The notes under the pieces: generated by a model | Databases searched by the model: none | What the model saw: the letters and a program-made list of their open reading frames with translations, nothing else | Told to the model about the DNA's origin: nothing | Part shown: positions 1-9,582 of the stretch, in pieces | How the letters are laid out: every line of letters starts with the position of its first letter | Position numbering within the stretch: the first letter of the stretch is position 1 | Position numbers and translations under genes: made by a program | Source: Methylorubrum thiocyanatum | GTDB lineage: Bacteria; Pseudomonadota; Alphaproteobacteria; Rhizobiales; Beijerinckiaceae | Length of the DNA: 64,000 bases | Assembly (NCBI GenBank): GCA_014138645.1 | Contig: JACJIB010000012.1 | Location: 51,444-115,443 of the forward strand | Direction of reading: 5' to 3'

Positions 1-9
1 CGATCTGCC

Positions 10-228
10 GTGTCTCAAACTGCTTCTATCCGGCAGGTCCGTCGCTTGATCACTCTATTACGCGACGCCGCTGGGCGTATGTCACAGCACGACGGAGGAG
101 CGACCGCCATCGAGTATGGGTTGGTTTGCACCTTCGTAGCGTTGGCGATTTTGGTAGGGCTGCAGTCGTTTGGAAGTACATTGACCGAGGTATTTCCGAA
201 GGTGGTGAGTTTTCCGATCCTGGAGTAG
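10..228 (+). CDS. Flp/Fap-type pilin subunit
   Basis: A 72-residue protein starting at GTG. It has a basic N-terminal leader, then a GATAIEYGL prepilin-type cleavage motif at residues 30-38 followed by one hydrophobic helix (about residues 38-52). This is the arrangement of type IVb Flp pilins, which are cleaved by a TadV/CpaA-type prepilin peptidase and assembled by the Tad machine. No tad genes are visible, since the window begins only nine bases upstream. The leader is somewhat longer than usual. The family is clear from the motif; whether this is the major pilin or a TadE-like minor one cannot be told. Confidence 0.85.
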   Translation: MSQTASIRQVRRLITLLRDAAGRMSQHDGGATAIEYGLVCTFVALAILVGLQSFGSTLTEVFPKVVSFPILE

Positions 229-309
229 CACTCCATTGGTACGGCGGACAGCTTGAGGACGGCAGATATTTATATTTAAATTCGGCGTCGTCTTCGTTTC
301 AGGTCATTG

Positions 310-1089
310 TCAGTCCTTGCTGCCCGGCTTGCGCTTGTGCGCGGCAGCCTCATTTGACCTGCGAAATGACGGCTTTTGAGGAGGGTTAACGTCCGTCGCT
401 GGCGGCACCGTCCCAGGCTTCGGCTGGCTCCAGAACGCGTCGAACGCGTCCTTCATCGCCTTGACGTTCTGCTCCTGAACCTCGGCTCCGGTCTGGAGCA
501 TCTGCTGAATCACCTCCATCGACGCCTTGGTCGCGTCCGGCATCGGCGGAGCCTCGGCTTTCCGGCGCGGCTCGGGCGGCCGGGTCGCGGGCGCGGGGGA
601 GGGCACCATCTGCGTCGCCGCGGCGCTGAGGCCGTTGAACCAGTCCGTCCAGAACGTCCCCATCGGATAGGAAGGGGGGGGCGTCTCGGCGGCCGGTGCC
701 GCGGCGGGCGGATTGAGGACCAAGTGAACGATGCCGGCCACGATCATGCCGGCCATGATCGGCAGCATCTGCCGGAGTGCCTGCGCTCCGATCCCGCTCG
801 CCGACGATGCCTGCTGAATCACCGTCTGCGCGAGCAGGGGCGAGCCGAACAGCCCCGTCAGCATGTCCGCGCTGCCCTGCGGCGACGCCTTGCCGGGCTG
901 GGCGAGGCCGAACAGGCGGCCGAAGCCCATCGGGTCGGTTCCGGCGTTACGCATGAGGCCCATGGACAGCGCCGGCAGCAGAGCCTCCATCGCGCGACGG
1001 GTTTGATCCGGCGTGAGGCCGAATTGCTGACCGAAGGCCTGTACGCTCGCGTCGCCCTGGCTCTGGAGGATGTCGAACATCGTGTACAT
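310..1089 (-). CDS. DUF937 domain protein
   Basis: About 259 residues. The N-terminal half reads MYTMFDILQSQG followed by a helical DUF937-type repeat with Gly/Met-rich segments (FGLTPDQTRRAMEALLPALS) and a hydrophobic stretch near the middle (IMAGMIVAGIVHLVL). The second half is Pro/Ala-rich with a charged tail, probably disordered. I chose the ATG at 1089 because GAGG lies about ten bases upstream; the frame stays open to 1146, and another ATG lies at 1080. Function is unknown for this family. Confidence 0.7.
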   Translation of the reverse strand: MYTMFDILQSQGDASVQAFGQQFGLTPDQTRRAMEALLPALSMGLMRNAGTDPMGFGRLFGLAQPGKASPQGSADMLTGLFGSPLLAQTVIQQASSASGIGAQALRQMLPIMAGMIVAGIVHLVLNPPAAAPAAETPPPSYPMGTFWTDWFNGLSAAATQMVPSPAPATRPPEPRRKAEAPPMPDATKASMEVIQQMLQTGAEVQEQNVKAMKDAFDAFWSQPKPGTVPPATDVNPPQKPSFRRSNEAAAHKRKPGSKD

Positions 1090-1340
1090 GGCCGGGCGCC
1101 TCGAAGCAGCAACGGTCCGGATCCCGAACGCATCAGGCCGTGCCATGACAAGGGCGCATGGCGTCGACCCATCCCGTCCCGGCTGCGCCGCCGATGATCG
1201 CCGCCACGCCCGCCGGAGGCTCGCCGGAACGGCCTCGCCCGCGAGTGTGTCGCAACCGGGCAGGGCTGACCAGCCGTAAGCCCGATTTCACGCCGATTTC
1301 CCTAGGGATTGCAGGACCGCGGCTCGTGCCCGCGGAAATG

Positions 1341-2792
1341 TCAGAGCGACATCCCGCTGGAGGGCGCCGCCTGCACCGCCTCGGCGGCGGGCGGGTCGAC
1401 GGCAGCCGTCTCGGCCGGAACGCCGCGTTCCAGCCGGCCCACGGTGCGGAAGGCGAGGGCGAGGCCCGCCACACCGAAGGCGACGGAGCCGATACCGGTG
1501 CCGGCGATCACGCCCTCGGGCCCGTACCACGCGGCGCCCAGCAGGGCGGGCGGCACCGTGCCGACGGTCGCGCGGCCCCAGTTCAACAGGGTCGAGAGGA
1601 ACGGAAAGCCGAGATTGTTGAACGAGGCGTTGCCGAGGAACAGGAGCCCGTTGAAGAACCAGACCGGCCCGCTCACCAGACAGAAGAAGCCGAACAGGTC
1701 GGCGGCTACGCCCTTGAGTTCGAAGGCGCCGGCCAGCGGTCCCCTGGCGAGCGCCAGCAGCAGCCAGACGAGGAGGACGTAGAGCGCCGTCACCCCGGCT
1801 CCGACCCGGAGCACGCCGCGCATCCGGTCGAAGCGGCCCGCGCCCCAGTTCTGGCCGAGGATCGGGCCGATCGAGCCCGACATCGCGAACAATCCGCAGA
1901 ACGCGACCGGCGCGAGGCGGTCGATCACCACGTTTCCGGCGATGGCCGCGGGTCCGAAGCCGGACAGGGCATGCGCCACGAAGGCGCTGGCCACCGACGG
2001 CGCGAGGTTCGTCAGCACCGCCGGTAGGGCGATGCGGGCGACGAGCGGCAGGTCGCCGAGGACCGCCGCGAGCCGGGGCGGTTCGAGCATGCGGTAGCGC
2101 CGGACCCCGACCCAGCCGATGGCGACGAAGGTCACGCGGGCGACGCAGACCGCGAGTGCCGCACCGTCCACCCCGAGACCGAAGCCGAAGATCAGGAGCG
2201 GATCGACGAAGATGGTGACGATGCCGCCGCCGAGAGTCACGTACATCGCCTCCCGCGCCGCGCCGACCGCGCGCAGCAGGCCGGTGAACAGCATGCCGGG
2301 TCCGAGCAGCAGGTTCGAGGGCAGGCTGATCCAGAGGTAGCGCTTGGCGACGTCCAAGGTGTGTCCCTCCGCGCCGATCGCGGAGAGCAGCGGGTCGAGC
2401 ACGGCGAGCAGGAGGGCGGCCAGAAGCGCGGAGGCGATGGCGCAGTGGACGGTGACCGAGGTCGCGATCCGCCGCGCCCCGGCCGGGTCGCCTGCGCCGA
2501 TCGCCCGCGAGACCAGGGCGCCGGCGGCGATCATCAAGCCGATATTGATGGCGATGGCGAAGAACTGGACGATCGAGGCGAAACCGACGGCGGCGGTGAG
2601 TGCCGGGTCTCCGAGCTTCGAGACGTAGAACAGCGACAGGAGATCGACGGCGAAGATCGCCATCAGCCCTACGGAACCGGTCGTGCTCATCACCACGACG
2701 TGGCGCAGGATCGAGCCCGAGACGAAGCGCGCGGCGCCGTCGTCCCGCCCCGGCTCCGACGCGGCGCCTGCCTTAGGCATTCGGCTCGGCAT
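1341..2792 (-). CDS. MATE family multidrug exporter
   Basis: About 483 residues with roughly twelve hydrophobic segments arranged as two MatE repeats, typical in length for MATE (DinF/NorM-like) Na+- or H+-coupled drug/metabolite antiporters of the inner membrane. The N-terminal 30 residues are charged. An internal ATG at 2780 is an equally good start. Either start lies inside the 3' end of the upstream antiporter gene (stop at 2773), so the two are translationally coupled and probably one operon. The substrate cannot be read from the sequence. Confidence 0.88.
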   Translation of the reverse strand: MPSRMPKAGAASEPGRDDGAARFVSGSILRHVVVMSTTGSVGLMAIFAVDLLSLFYVSKLGDPALTAAVGFASIVQFFAIAINIGLMIAAGALVSRAIGAGDPAGARRIATSVTVHCAIASALLAALLLAVLDPLLSAIGAEGHTLDVAKRYLWISLPSNLLLGPGMLFTGLLRAVGAAREAMYVTLGGGIVTIFVDPLLIFGFGLGVDGAALAVCVARVTFVAIGWVGVRRYRMLEPPRLAAVLGDLPLVARIALPAVLTNLAPSVASAFVAHALSGFGPAAIAGNVVIDRLAPVAFCGLFAMSGSIGPILGQNWGAGRFDRMRGVLRVGAGVTALYVLLVWLLLALARGPLAGAFELKGVAADLFGFFCLVSGPVWFFNGLLFLGNASFNNLGFPFLSTLLNWGRATVGTVPPALLGAAWYGPEGVIAGTGIGSVAFGVAGLALAFRTVGRLERGVPAETAAVDPPAAEAVQAAPSSGMSL

Positions 2793-4671
2793 CCTCGGGT
2801 TCGAGGGCGCGGGCGGCCGATTCGTGCGGCTGCGCTTCGATCAGGCCGCGGGTCTCAGCACTGAGCGCCCGCGACGGACTCTTCGGTGCCGTCAGTGGCT
2901 CGGGCCGCAGTTCCGGCGTGCCGCGCAGCCAGCCGGAACCATCCGGCATCGCACCCGCCTGCTGGAGCACGAGGCGGGCGACGTCCCGCTTGCGCACGTC
3001 CTCGACCCGGCGCGCAGCGGCCTCGGCAGGCAGTCCCAGGCTCTCGAGCGTGGCGCGGCCGAAGCCGAGGGCGGATTCGACGGTCTCGCGGAGCTGGAAA
3101 TCGACGTCGCGGTTCATCAGCTCGATGGCGTGGGTCCGGTCATAGGCGCGCACGAAGGTGCGCACGTTCGGGAATTCCTCGTGGACGATGTCGACGATCT
3201 TCAGCGCCGCCGGCGCGTCGTCGATGCAGACGCAGATCAGCTCCGCCTTGGCGAGGCCGGAGGCGCGCAGCACGTCGAGCCGGGTGCCGTCGCCGTAATA
3301 GATCCGGAAGCCGAAGCTCGTGGCATTGCGGATCTGCTCGACGTCCTTGTCGATGACGGTGATGTTGATTCCTTCCGCCAGCAGCACCTGCGCCAGGATC
3401 TGCCCGAAGCGACCGAAGCCCACCACCAGCACGCGGGTATCGCCGGCTTCCTGCGCCTCGCCGACATCGGAGGGCGGCTCGGCCTCCTTCGGGCGCCGGG
3501 CGATCAGCGCGTCGAGGCCCTTGGCGGCGATGGGGCCGACCAGCATCGTCAGGGCGGCCAGCGCGACGCAGAAGCGAGTCACGTCGGAGGCGAGGATGCG
3601 CAGGTCGCCCGCCGCCGGCAGGATGACGAAGGCGAATTCGCCGGCCGGCGCCAGCACCGCCGCGCCCCGCAGGGCGTCGAGCCAGGGCGAGCCGAACAGG
3701 CGGAACAGACCCGCCACCAGGGCGATCTTCACCGCGATCGCCGCCATGGTCGCGGCGAGCAGCGCCAGCCAGTGATTCGTGAGCAGGCCGCCGTCGATCG
3801 ACATGCCGACGCTCATGAAGAACAGGCCGAGCAGCATGCCGCGGAACGGCTCGATATCGGCCTCGAGCTGGTGGCGGAAGTTTGATTCGGCCAGCATGAC
3901 GCCGGCGAGGAAGGCGCCCATGGCCATGGAGAGGCCGGCCTCCTCCATCACCAGGGCCGTGCCGAGCACGACGAGGAGGGCGGCCGCGGTCATCACCTCG
4001 CGCCCGCCCGCCGCCGCCAGCAGGCGGAAGAACGGGTTCAGGCCGTAGCGCCCGACGAGGACCACGCCTGCCACCGCCACGGCGGCGCGGCCGGTGGAGC
4101 GCAGGCCCTCGTCGAGCCAACCGTCCTTGGGCGTCGCGCCGGCCGAGGCCAGCAGCGGCAGCAACGCCAGGATCGCCACCACCGAGATGTCCTGGAACAG
4201 CAGGATCGCGAAGGAGCGCCCGCCATAGGGCGAGCCGAGATCGCCGCGCTCCTCGAGCAATTGGAGCGCGACCGCCGTGGCCGAGAGGGCGATGGCGATG
4301 CCGACGACGCCCGCGGCGGCCGGCGTGAGGCCGTAGGCGAAGGCCGCGCCGGCGATGACGAGCGAGCACAGGGCCAACTGAGCGGTGCCGAGCCCGAAGA
4401 TGTCGCGCCGCATCGAGACGAGCCGCGAGATCTCCAATTCGAGCCCGACGATGAAGAGCAGCAGCACCACGCCGATCTCGGCGACGCTCGACGCCGTCTC
4501 GGGCTCGGCGATCAGCGAGAAGCCGGCCGGACCGATCACCACGCCCGCGACGAGGTAGCCGAGCACCGCGCTCTGGCCGAGCAGGCGCACGAGCGGCACC
4601 CCGATCACCGCCGCCGACAGGAAGGTCAGCACCGGCGGCAGGAAGCTGGCATGGTCCGTGGCGCTCGCCAT
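2773..4671 (-). CDS. CPA2 cation:proton antiporter, KefB/KefC type
   Basis: 632 residues. Residues 1 to about 390 form a Na+/H+-exchanger membrane domain with some twelve hydrophobic segments. Residues about 410-530 are a TrkA-N (RCK) domain with the Rossmann motif VLVVGFGRFGQ, followed by a charged tail. This is the architecture of K+ efflux antiporters such as KefB/KefC, gated by nucleotide or glutathione adducts. No KefF/KefG partner is nearby. The gene overlaps the start of the MATE exporter. The kef name would be a guess at paralogue level, so no symbol is given. Confidence 0.88.
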   Translation of the reverse strand: MASATDHASFLPPVLTFLSAAVIGVPLVRLLGQSAVLGYLVAGVVIGPAGFSLIAEPETASSVAEIGVVLLLFIVGLELEISRLVSMRRDIFGLGTAQLALCSLVIAGAAFAYGLTPAAAGVVGIAIALSATAVALQLLEERGDLGSPYGGRSFAILLFQDISVVAILALLPLLASAGATPKDGWLDEGLRSTGRAAVAVAGVVLVGRYGLNPFFRLLAAAGGREVMTAAALLVVLGTALVMEEAGLSMAMGAFLAGVMLAESNFRHQLEADIEPFRGMLLGLFFMSVGMSIDGGLLTNHWLALLAATMAAIAVKIALVAGLFRLFGSPWLDALRGAAVLAPAGEFAFVILPAAGDLRILASDVTRFCVALAALTMLVGPIAAKGLDALIARRPKEAEPPSDVGEAQEAGDTRVLVVGFGRFGQILAQVLLAEGINITVIDKDVEQIRNATSFGFRIYYGDGTRLDVLRASGLAKAELICVCIDDAPAALKIVDIVHEEFPNVRTFVRAYDRTHAIELMNRDVDFQLRETVESALGFGRATLESLGLPAEAAARRVEDVRKRDVARLVLQQAGAMPDGSGWLRGTPELRPEPLTAPKSPSRALSAETRGLIEAQPHESAARALEPEDAEPNA

Positions 4672-4772
4672 GAAAGCCCGTTGCCTCGCTGGTTCTTGAG
4701 GGGAGAAGGGCTTCCCCTTAGCCCGCCGGCTCCCGCATCGCGAGGGTGATTCGCGTGTCGTTCGTCACATAA

Positions 4773-4794
4773 CCTGCCCCGCCGCAGGGGCAGG
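4773..4794 (+). other. GC-rich hairpin in the ispH upstream region
   Basis: CCTGCCCC and GGGGCAGG form an 8-bp perfect stem with a six-base loop. It lies between the divergent Kef-like gene and ispH and has no T-run after it, so it is not a clear terminator. It may be a leader structure or an intergenic palindrome. Confidence 0.35.
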
Positions 4795-4958
4795 ACTGCC
4801 ACAGGGGAGGGGATGCAGGCCCCCCGGGCGGATGGCGGGGGTCACGGATCGCGGTGGGCGTGCTATGTAAAAGGTGACGGACAGGCCCTGGCCTGTCGCG
4901 GCTTTCGGGCTGGCCGCTGTTGACAGACCCGGCCACCCCTCTCCACATCCGCCGGATC

Positions 4959-5981
4959 ATGAGCGCTGACACCATCAACCTCACCGCTGACCCGAACCGG
5001 GTCCCGCAGCCGGCCGTGACGGGCGACAAACCGCCCCTCGAGATCCTGCTCTGCGCCCCCCGTGGCTTCTGCGCGGGCGTGGTGCGCGCCATCGACGTGG
5101 TGGAGCGGGCGCTGGCGATCTACGGGGCGCCGGTCTACGTCCGCCACGAGATCGTCCACAACAAGTACGTGGTCGAGACGCTGAAGCGGAAGGGCGCCGT
5201 GTTCGTACGCGAACTCGACGAGGTGCCCGATAGCGGTGCGCCCGTCATCTTCTCCGCCCACGGCGTCGCCAAGACGGTGCCGCAGAACGCGGATGCCCGC
5301 GGGCTGACCACCATCGACGCCACCTGCCCGCTGGTGACGAAGGTCCACCGCGAGGCCGAGATCCACCACAAGCGCGGGCGCCATGTGCTGCTCGTCGGCC
5401 ATTCCGGCCATCCCGAGGTCGTCGGCACCATGGGCCAGCTGCCCAAGGGCTCGATCACCCTGGTCGAGGACATCGAGCAGATCGATGCGCTCAACCCGCC
5501 GGCCGATCAGGCGCTCGCCTGGGTGACGCAGACGACCCTGTCGATCGACGACACCAAGCACATCGTCGAAGCCCTCAAGGCCAAGTTCCCGGCGATCCAC
5601 GGCCCCCACAAGGACGACATCTGCTACGCGACCACCAACCGCCAGGAAGCGGTCAAGGAAGTCGCGCCGCGCGTCGACGCGCTGATCGTGGTCGGCTCCT
5701 CGAACTCGTCGAACTCGCAGCGCCTGCGCGAGGTCGCCGAGCGCGCCGGTTGCCCGATCACCCGCCTCGTCCTGCGGGCGGAAGAGATCGATTGGGACGC
5801 GTTCAAGGACGTGCGCCGCCTCGGCCTCACCGCCGGCGCCTCGGCGCCGGAGGTTCTGGTGGAGGAGATTATCGACGCCTTCGCCGCGCGCTTCGACGTG
5901 ACGGTGGATCAGGTCTCGGTGACCGTCGAGGACATGTCCTTCCCGCTGCCGCGCGAACTGCGCAGCGAAGCCGCCGAGTAG
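4959..5981 (+). CDS. ispH: 4-hydroxy-3-methylbut-2-enyl diphosphate reductase
   Basis: 340 residues. IspH (LytB) catalyses the last step of the MEP pathway, reducing HMBPP to IPP and DMAPP with an Fe-S cluster in the cytosol. The three conserved cluster cysteines are visible: C38 in PRGFCAGV, C123 in [10 protein letters not shown] and C222 in ICYATTNRQ, together with the family motifs SAHGV and GHSGHPEV. I chose the ATG at 4959; the frame continues to a TTG at 4920 but the extra 13 residues do not look conserved. A short GC-rich terminator and then thrB follow. Confidence 0.96.
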   Translation: MSADTINLTADPNRVPQPAVTGDKPPLEILLCAPRGFCAGVVRAIDVVERALAIYGAPVYVRHEIVHNKYVVETLKRKGAVFVRELDEVPDSGAPVIFSAHGVAKTVPQNADARGLTTIDATCPLVTKVHREAEIHHKRGRHVLLVGHSGHPEVVGTMGQLPKGSITLVEDIEQIDALNPPADQALAWVTQTTLSIDDTKHIVEALKAKFPAIHGPHKDDICYATTNRQEAVKEVAPRVDALIVVGSSNSSNSQRLREVAERAGCPITRLVLRAEEIDWDAFKDVRRLGLTAGASAPEVLVEEIIDAFAARFDVTVDQVSVTVEDMSFPLPRELRSEAAE

Positions 5982-6028
5982 GTCGGCGGCCCCGCCGGCC
6001 TCCGACGCGAGGCTGGCCGAACGACCCC

Positions 6029-6053
6029 AGGGGCGCCCACGGCGCCCCTTTCT
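6029..6053 (+). terminator. Rho-independent terminator after ispH
   Basis: AGGGGCGCC - CAC - GGCGCCCCT, a 9-bp perfect stem with a three-base loop followed by TTTCTCTT. It lies 48 bases after the ispH stop and before thrB, so thrB probably has its own promoter or depends on read-through. Confidence 0.7.
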
Positions 6054-6079
6054 CTTGCGCGAACCCGGCAGCGGCACCC

Positions 6080-7045
6080 GTGGCGGTCTACACCGACGTA
6101 TCCGACGAGGCGCTGCGCGCCTTCCTGCAGGAATACGAACTCGGCGAATTGCTCTCCTACAAGGGCATCGCGGAGGGCGTCGAGAACTCGAACTTCTACC
6201 TGCACACCAGCACGGGCCACTACATCCTCACCCTCTATGAGAAGCGGGTGAGCGAGGCGGACCTGCCGTTCTTCATCAAACTGATGGGCCATCTGGCGCG
6301 GGCCGGCCTCGCCTGCCCGCAGCCGGTGCGCAACCGTGCCGGCACGGCCCTGGGGCGTCTCTGCGGCCGTCCGGCGGCCATCGTCACCTTCCTCGAAGGC
6401 GTGTCCCTGAGCCGCCCGAATGCGGAACATTGCCGGGCGCTCGGCGCTGCGCTCGCCGGGCTTCACGCGGCGGGCCGCGACTTCCCCATGGTGCGCGAGA
6501 ACAACCTGTCGGTGGGGGCGTGGCGCCCGCTCTTCGCGCAGGCCGAGGCGCAGGCCGACACGGTGGCCCCCGGGCTCGCCGCCCGCACCCGCGCCGATCT
6601 CGATATCCTGGAGGGGGCCTGGCCGAAGGACCTGCCGGGCGGCGTCATCCACGCCGACCTCTTCACCGACAACGTGTTCTTCATCGGCGACGCGGTGTCG
6701 GGCCTGATCGACTTCTACTTCGCCTGCACCGACGCCTTCGCCTACGATCTGGCGATCAGCCTCAATGCGTGGTGCTTCGATGCGGACGGCACCTTCCACC
6801 GCGACAAGGCCGGCGCGATGCTCGCGGGCTACGATGCGGTTCGGACGCTGGAACCTGCCGAGATCGCGGCGATCCCCGTGCTGGCGCGCGGCGCGGCCAT
6901 GCGCTTCATGCTGACCCGCCTCGTCGACTGGCTCAACGTGCCGCCGGGCGCCCTGGTGCAGCCGAAGGACCCGCTGGAATACGACCGCCGGCTCGCCTTC
7001 CACCGCACCGCCGCGGATGCGCGGGATTACGGCTGGGAAGGATAG
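6080..7045 (+). CDS. thrB: Homoserine kinase, APH-fold type
   Basis: 321 residues from the GTG at 6080 (VAVYTDVSDEAL). This is the aminoglycoside-phosphotransferase-fold ThrB found in proteobacteria rather than the GHMP-type enzyme: Brenner-like loop HADLFTDNVF near residue 191, DFG-equivalent GLIDFYFA near 210, and the family N-terminus with EGVENSNFYL. It phosphorylates homoserine in threonine biosynthesis. The open frame continues upstream into ispH in another register, which is spurious. It sits downstream of ispH, an arrangement I recall from other alphaproteobacteria. Confidence 0.93.
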   Translation: MAVYTDVSDEALRAFLQEYELGELLSYKGIAEGVENSNFYLHTSTGHYILTLYEKRVSEADLPFFIKLMGHLARAGLACPQPVRNRAGTALGRLCGRPAAIVTFLEGVSLSRPNAEHCRALGAALAGLHAAGRDFPMVRENNLSVGAWRPLFAQAEAQADTVAPGLAARTRADLDILEGAWPKDLPGGVIHADLFTDNVFFIGDAVSGLIDFYFACTDAFAYDLAISLNAWCFDADGTFHRDKAGAMLAGYDAVRTLEPAEIAAIPVLARGAAMRFMLTRLVDWLNVPPGALVQPKDPLEYDRRLAFHRTAADARDYGWEG

Positions 7046-7053
7046 GAATCGAA

Positions 7054-7075
7054 CCCTCCCCCGGCGGGGGGAGGG
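7054..7075. terminator. Palindrome between convergent thrB and peroxiredoxin
   Basis: CCCTCCCC(C)GGC(G)GGGGAGGG gives a stem of eight or nine G-C-rich pairs. It lies between the 3' ends of two convergent genes with no good T-run on either side. It could serve as a bidirectional terminator or be one of the GC-rich intergenic palindromes common in such genomes. Confidence 0.45.
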
Positions 7076-7090
7076 CTCGGGTCGGATGGA

Positions 7091-7573
7091 TCAGAGCACC
7101 TTCAGCAGGGCTTCGGCACCCGAGACCTCGGCCTTGGACGGGGTGTCCTCGACGTTGAGGATGCGTACCACGCCGTCCTCGACCACCATCGCGTAGCGCT
7201 GCGAGCGCGGGCCGAGGCCGAAGCCCGAACCGTCCATCTCGAGCCCGATTGCCTTGGCGAACTCGGCATTGCCGTCGGCCAGGAACTCGATGCCCTCGGC
7301 GCCGCTCTGCTGCTGCCACGCGTTGAGCACGAAGATGTCGTTGACCGAGGTCACGGCGATGGCGTCGATGCCGCGGGCCAGGATCTCCTCGCGCTTGGCG
7401 ACGAAGCCCGGCAGGTGGTTGCGGTGGCAGGCCGGCGTGAAGGCGCCGGGCACACCGACGAGAACGACGCGCCGTCCCTTGAACACGTCGTCGGTGGTCT
7501 TGGCCTGCGGACCGTCCGGCCCATTCACCCGGAAGGTGGCCTGGGGCAGGTGATCGCCAACCTGAATCGTCAT
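7091..7573 (-). CDS. Peroxiredoxin (Prx5/redoxin family)
   Basis: 160 residues. It reduces H2O2 and alkyl peroxides in the cytosol. The peroxidatic cysteine is C49 in the Prx5 signature [10 protein letters not shown], and the later motif [11 protein letters not shown] is typical of this subfamily. There is no obvious C-terminal glutaredoxin domain. I chose the ATG at 7573 because GAGGAG lies eight bases upstream; the frame has an earlier ATG six codons before. It converges with thrB. Confidence 0.93.
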   Translation of the reverse strand: MTIQVGDHLPQATFRVNGPDGPQAKTTDDVFKGRRVVLVGVPGAFTPACHRNHLPGFVAKREEILARGIDAIAVTSVNDIFVLNAWQQQSGAEGIEFLADGNAEFAKAIGLEMDGSGFGLGPRSQRYAMVVEDGVVRILNVEDTPSKAEVSGAEALLKVL

Positions 7574-7661
7574 CCGCACACTCCTCGGCAAAAGCCACGA
7601 ACCGTTAGACGCGCTTGGCGCACCTGTCGAGGCACGGCCGGCCCGCCGGCGCGTTTGCCTT

Positions 7662-8306
7662 ATGGATCAATGGCAGCCACCGCATTACGATAGTCCGATG
7701 CTGAGCCCCGACCCCGCGCGCAAAGACCCGGCCTATCTCGACGGCCAATTCCTCGTGGCCATGCCGGGGATCGGCGACGAGCGATTCGCGCGCGCGGTGA
7801 TCTATCTCTGCGCCCACTCGGCGGATGGGGCGATGGGCATCATCGTCAACAAGCCGGTTGCGGATCTCAGCATGCCGGATCTGCTGATCCAGCTCGACAT
7901 CGCCAGCGAATCCGACGCGATCCGCCTGCGCGAGCAGGTCGGCCACATGCCGGTGCTGATGGGCGGGCCGGTCGATGCCAAGCGCGGCTTCGTACTGCAC
8001 ACCGCCGACTTCCACATCGACCAATCGACGCTGCAGATCGACGAGGGCGTGTGCCTCACGGCGACGGTGGAGATCCTGCGCGCCATCGCCGATGGGCGCG
8101 GACCCTCGAATGCGGTGCTGGCGCTCGGCTATGCCGGCTGGCAGGCAGGCCAGCTCGAGAACGAGATCCTGGCCAACGGCTGGCTCAACTGCCCGGCCGA
8201 TCCCGACCTGATCTTCGATCCGGGACTCGGCACCAAGTACGATCAGGTGCTCCGGGCGATCGGCATCGATCCCGCCATGCTCTCGGCGGACGCGGGACGG
8301 GCCTGA
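7662..8306 (+). CDS. yqgE: YqgE/AlgH family protein (UPF0301, DUF179)
   Basis: 214 residues from 7662, or 202 from the ATG at 7698 (MLSPDPARK), which better fits the usual family start. Conserved family motifs are [25 protein letters not shown], split here as [10 protein letters not shown] and [10 protein letters not shown], then [14 protein letters not shown] and [12 protein letters not shown]. The biochemical role of the family is not settled (AlgH was named for alginate regulation in Pseudomonas). It converges with the metallopeptidase gene 37 bases downstream. Confidence 0.9.
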   Translation: MDQWQPPHYDSPMLSPDPARKDPAYLDGQFLVAMPGIGDERFARAVIYLCAHSADGAMGIIVNKPVADLSMPDLLIQLDIASESDAIRLREQVGHMPVLMGGPVDAKRGFVLHTADFHIDQSTLQIDEGVCLTATVEILRAIADGRGPSNAVLALGYAGWQAGQLENEILANGWLNCPADPDLIFDPGLGTKYDQVLRAIGIDPAMLSADAGRA

Positions 8307-8343
8307 CGCGCAGGCCCGTTGCCTGTTTCATGCGAGAACGGCC

Positions 8344-9408
8344 TCACACCCGTCCATGCACGAGATCGTGGATGAAGCCGAGCTTCGCCACCACCGGCGG
8401 AGCGAGCACGAAGGGATAGAGGTCGCCCTCGCCCATAGCCCGGCTGACACTGTTCATGGCGAAGACGAAGGGCAGCCACGCATCGATGATCTGCTCGATG
8501 CTGTCAGCCTGGTAGGGGTCGAAGTCGACATGCGTGGCCAGATCGCCCTCGACATCGGCCTTGGGCTTCACCTGCAGGCCGAAGGCGCTCGCCATCTCCA
8601 GGGTATCGACGATGTGGAGATAATGCGCCCAGGTCTCGGCAAAATCCTCCCAGGGGTGGGTGGTGGCGTAGGCTGAGACGAAGGTCTCCTGCCAGTTCGG
8701 CGGCGGACCCTGGTCGTAGTGGCGCTGGAGCGCGGCGCCGTAATCCTGCGAATCGTCGCCGAACACGGCCCGGCACGGCTCGAGCTTGCCGGCGTCGCGC
8801 ACGAGGATGTCCCAGTAATGGTGACCGACCTCGTGACGGAAATGGCCGAGCAGCGTCCGGTAGGGCTCGCCCATGGCGGTGCGGCGCTTCTCACGCTCGG
8901 CCGGGTCGGCCTCGACGAGGGCGATCGTGATGACGCCGTTCTCGTGGCCGGTCATCACCTTGGGACCGCTCGCATCCGGCGGATCGGCCAGGAAGTTGAA
9001 GATCAGGCCGTGCTCGGCATCCTCGGCACGGGTCTTCAGCGGCAGGTTCCAGCGCAGCAGGGTGTAGAACAGCCGGTGCTTGGCGTGTTCCATCTCCCGC
9101 CAGCGCTCCAGATTCACCTCGTCGCTGACGTCCGGCACGATGCCGTTGTGGCGGCAGGCGAGGCAGAAGGCGTCGGTGGTGCCCGGTGGCACCATCCAGT
9201 TGCAGGTGTCGTGCGCCGCGTTGGTGCAGAGGAAGCTCGGTCGCTCCGGCGCGGCCAGCGGCATCCAGGCGTTGTTCTCGCCGGTAGGCTCGAGAGCCGA
9301 GATGCGGCCGAGCTGCGGCAGGTAGGCGAGCCGATGGCCGCAGCGCCCGCAGGAGCGATTCTCGAAATAGAGGACGTTGTCGCAGGATTGGCAGCGGAAG
9401 AGTTTCAT
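8344..9408 (-). CDS. Zinc-ribbon putative metallopeptidase
   Basis: 354 residues. The N-terminus carries two CxxC pairs (CQSCDN and CGRCGH, residues 6-24), a zinc ribbon. A further pair is visible as CNWM...CLACR near residue 70-85. The core holds RHEVGHHYWD (about residues 191-200), an HExxH-like site with Val-Gly after Glu, and a downstream acidic/Trp segment (FAETWAHYLH) that likely supplies the third ligand. This matches the putative zinc-binding metallo-peptidase family (Peptidase_Mx) of proteobacteria. Substrate unknown. It converges with yqgE. Confidence 0.82.
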   Translation of the reverse strand: MKLFRCQSCDNVLYFENRSCGRCGHRLAYLPQLGRISALEPTGENNAWMPLAAPERPSFLCTNAAHDTCNWMVPPGTTDAFCLACRHNGIVPDVSDEVNLERWREMEHAKHRLFYTLLRWNLPLKTRAEDAEHGLIFNFLADPPDASGPKVMTGHENGVITIALVEADPAEREKRRTAMGEPYRTLLGHFRHEVGHHYWDILVRDAGKLEPCRAVFGDDSQDYGAALQRHYDQGPPPNWQETFVSAYATTHPWEDFAETWAHYLHIVDTLEMASAFGLQVKPKADVEGDLATHVDFDPYQADSIEQIIDAWLPFVFAMNSVSRAMGEGDLYPFVLAPPVVAKLGFIHDLVHGRV

Positions 9409-9582
9409 CGGCTCACGGGACGTTGACGCCCCGTGCGGGGTCCGGCGGTGGGGCCGGATCAGGGCGCGGGACGCGCCGGGCTCGGGGCCCGGAGGCGGCG
9501 GGGATCGCGGCCAACCAAGCCGCGAACCCGCTCACCGTTCCGTGAGAGGAGAGATTTTTCTTCGTCGGTTTCCGCAGGCTGA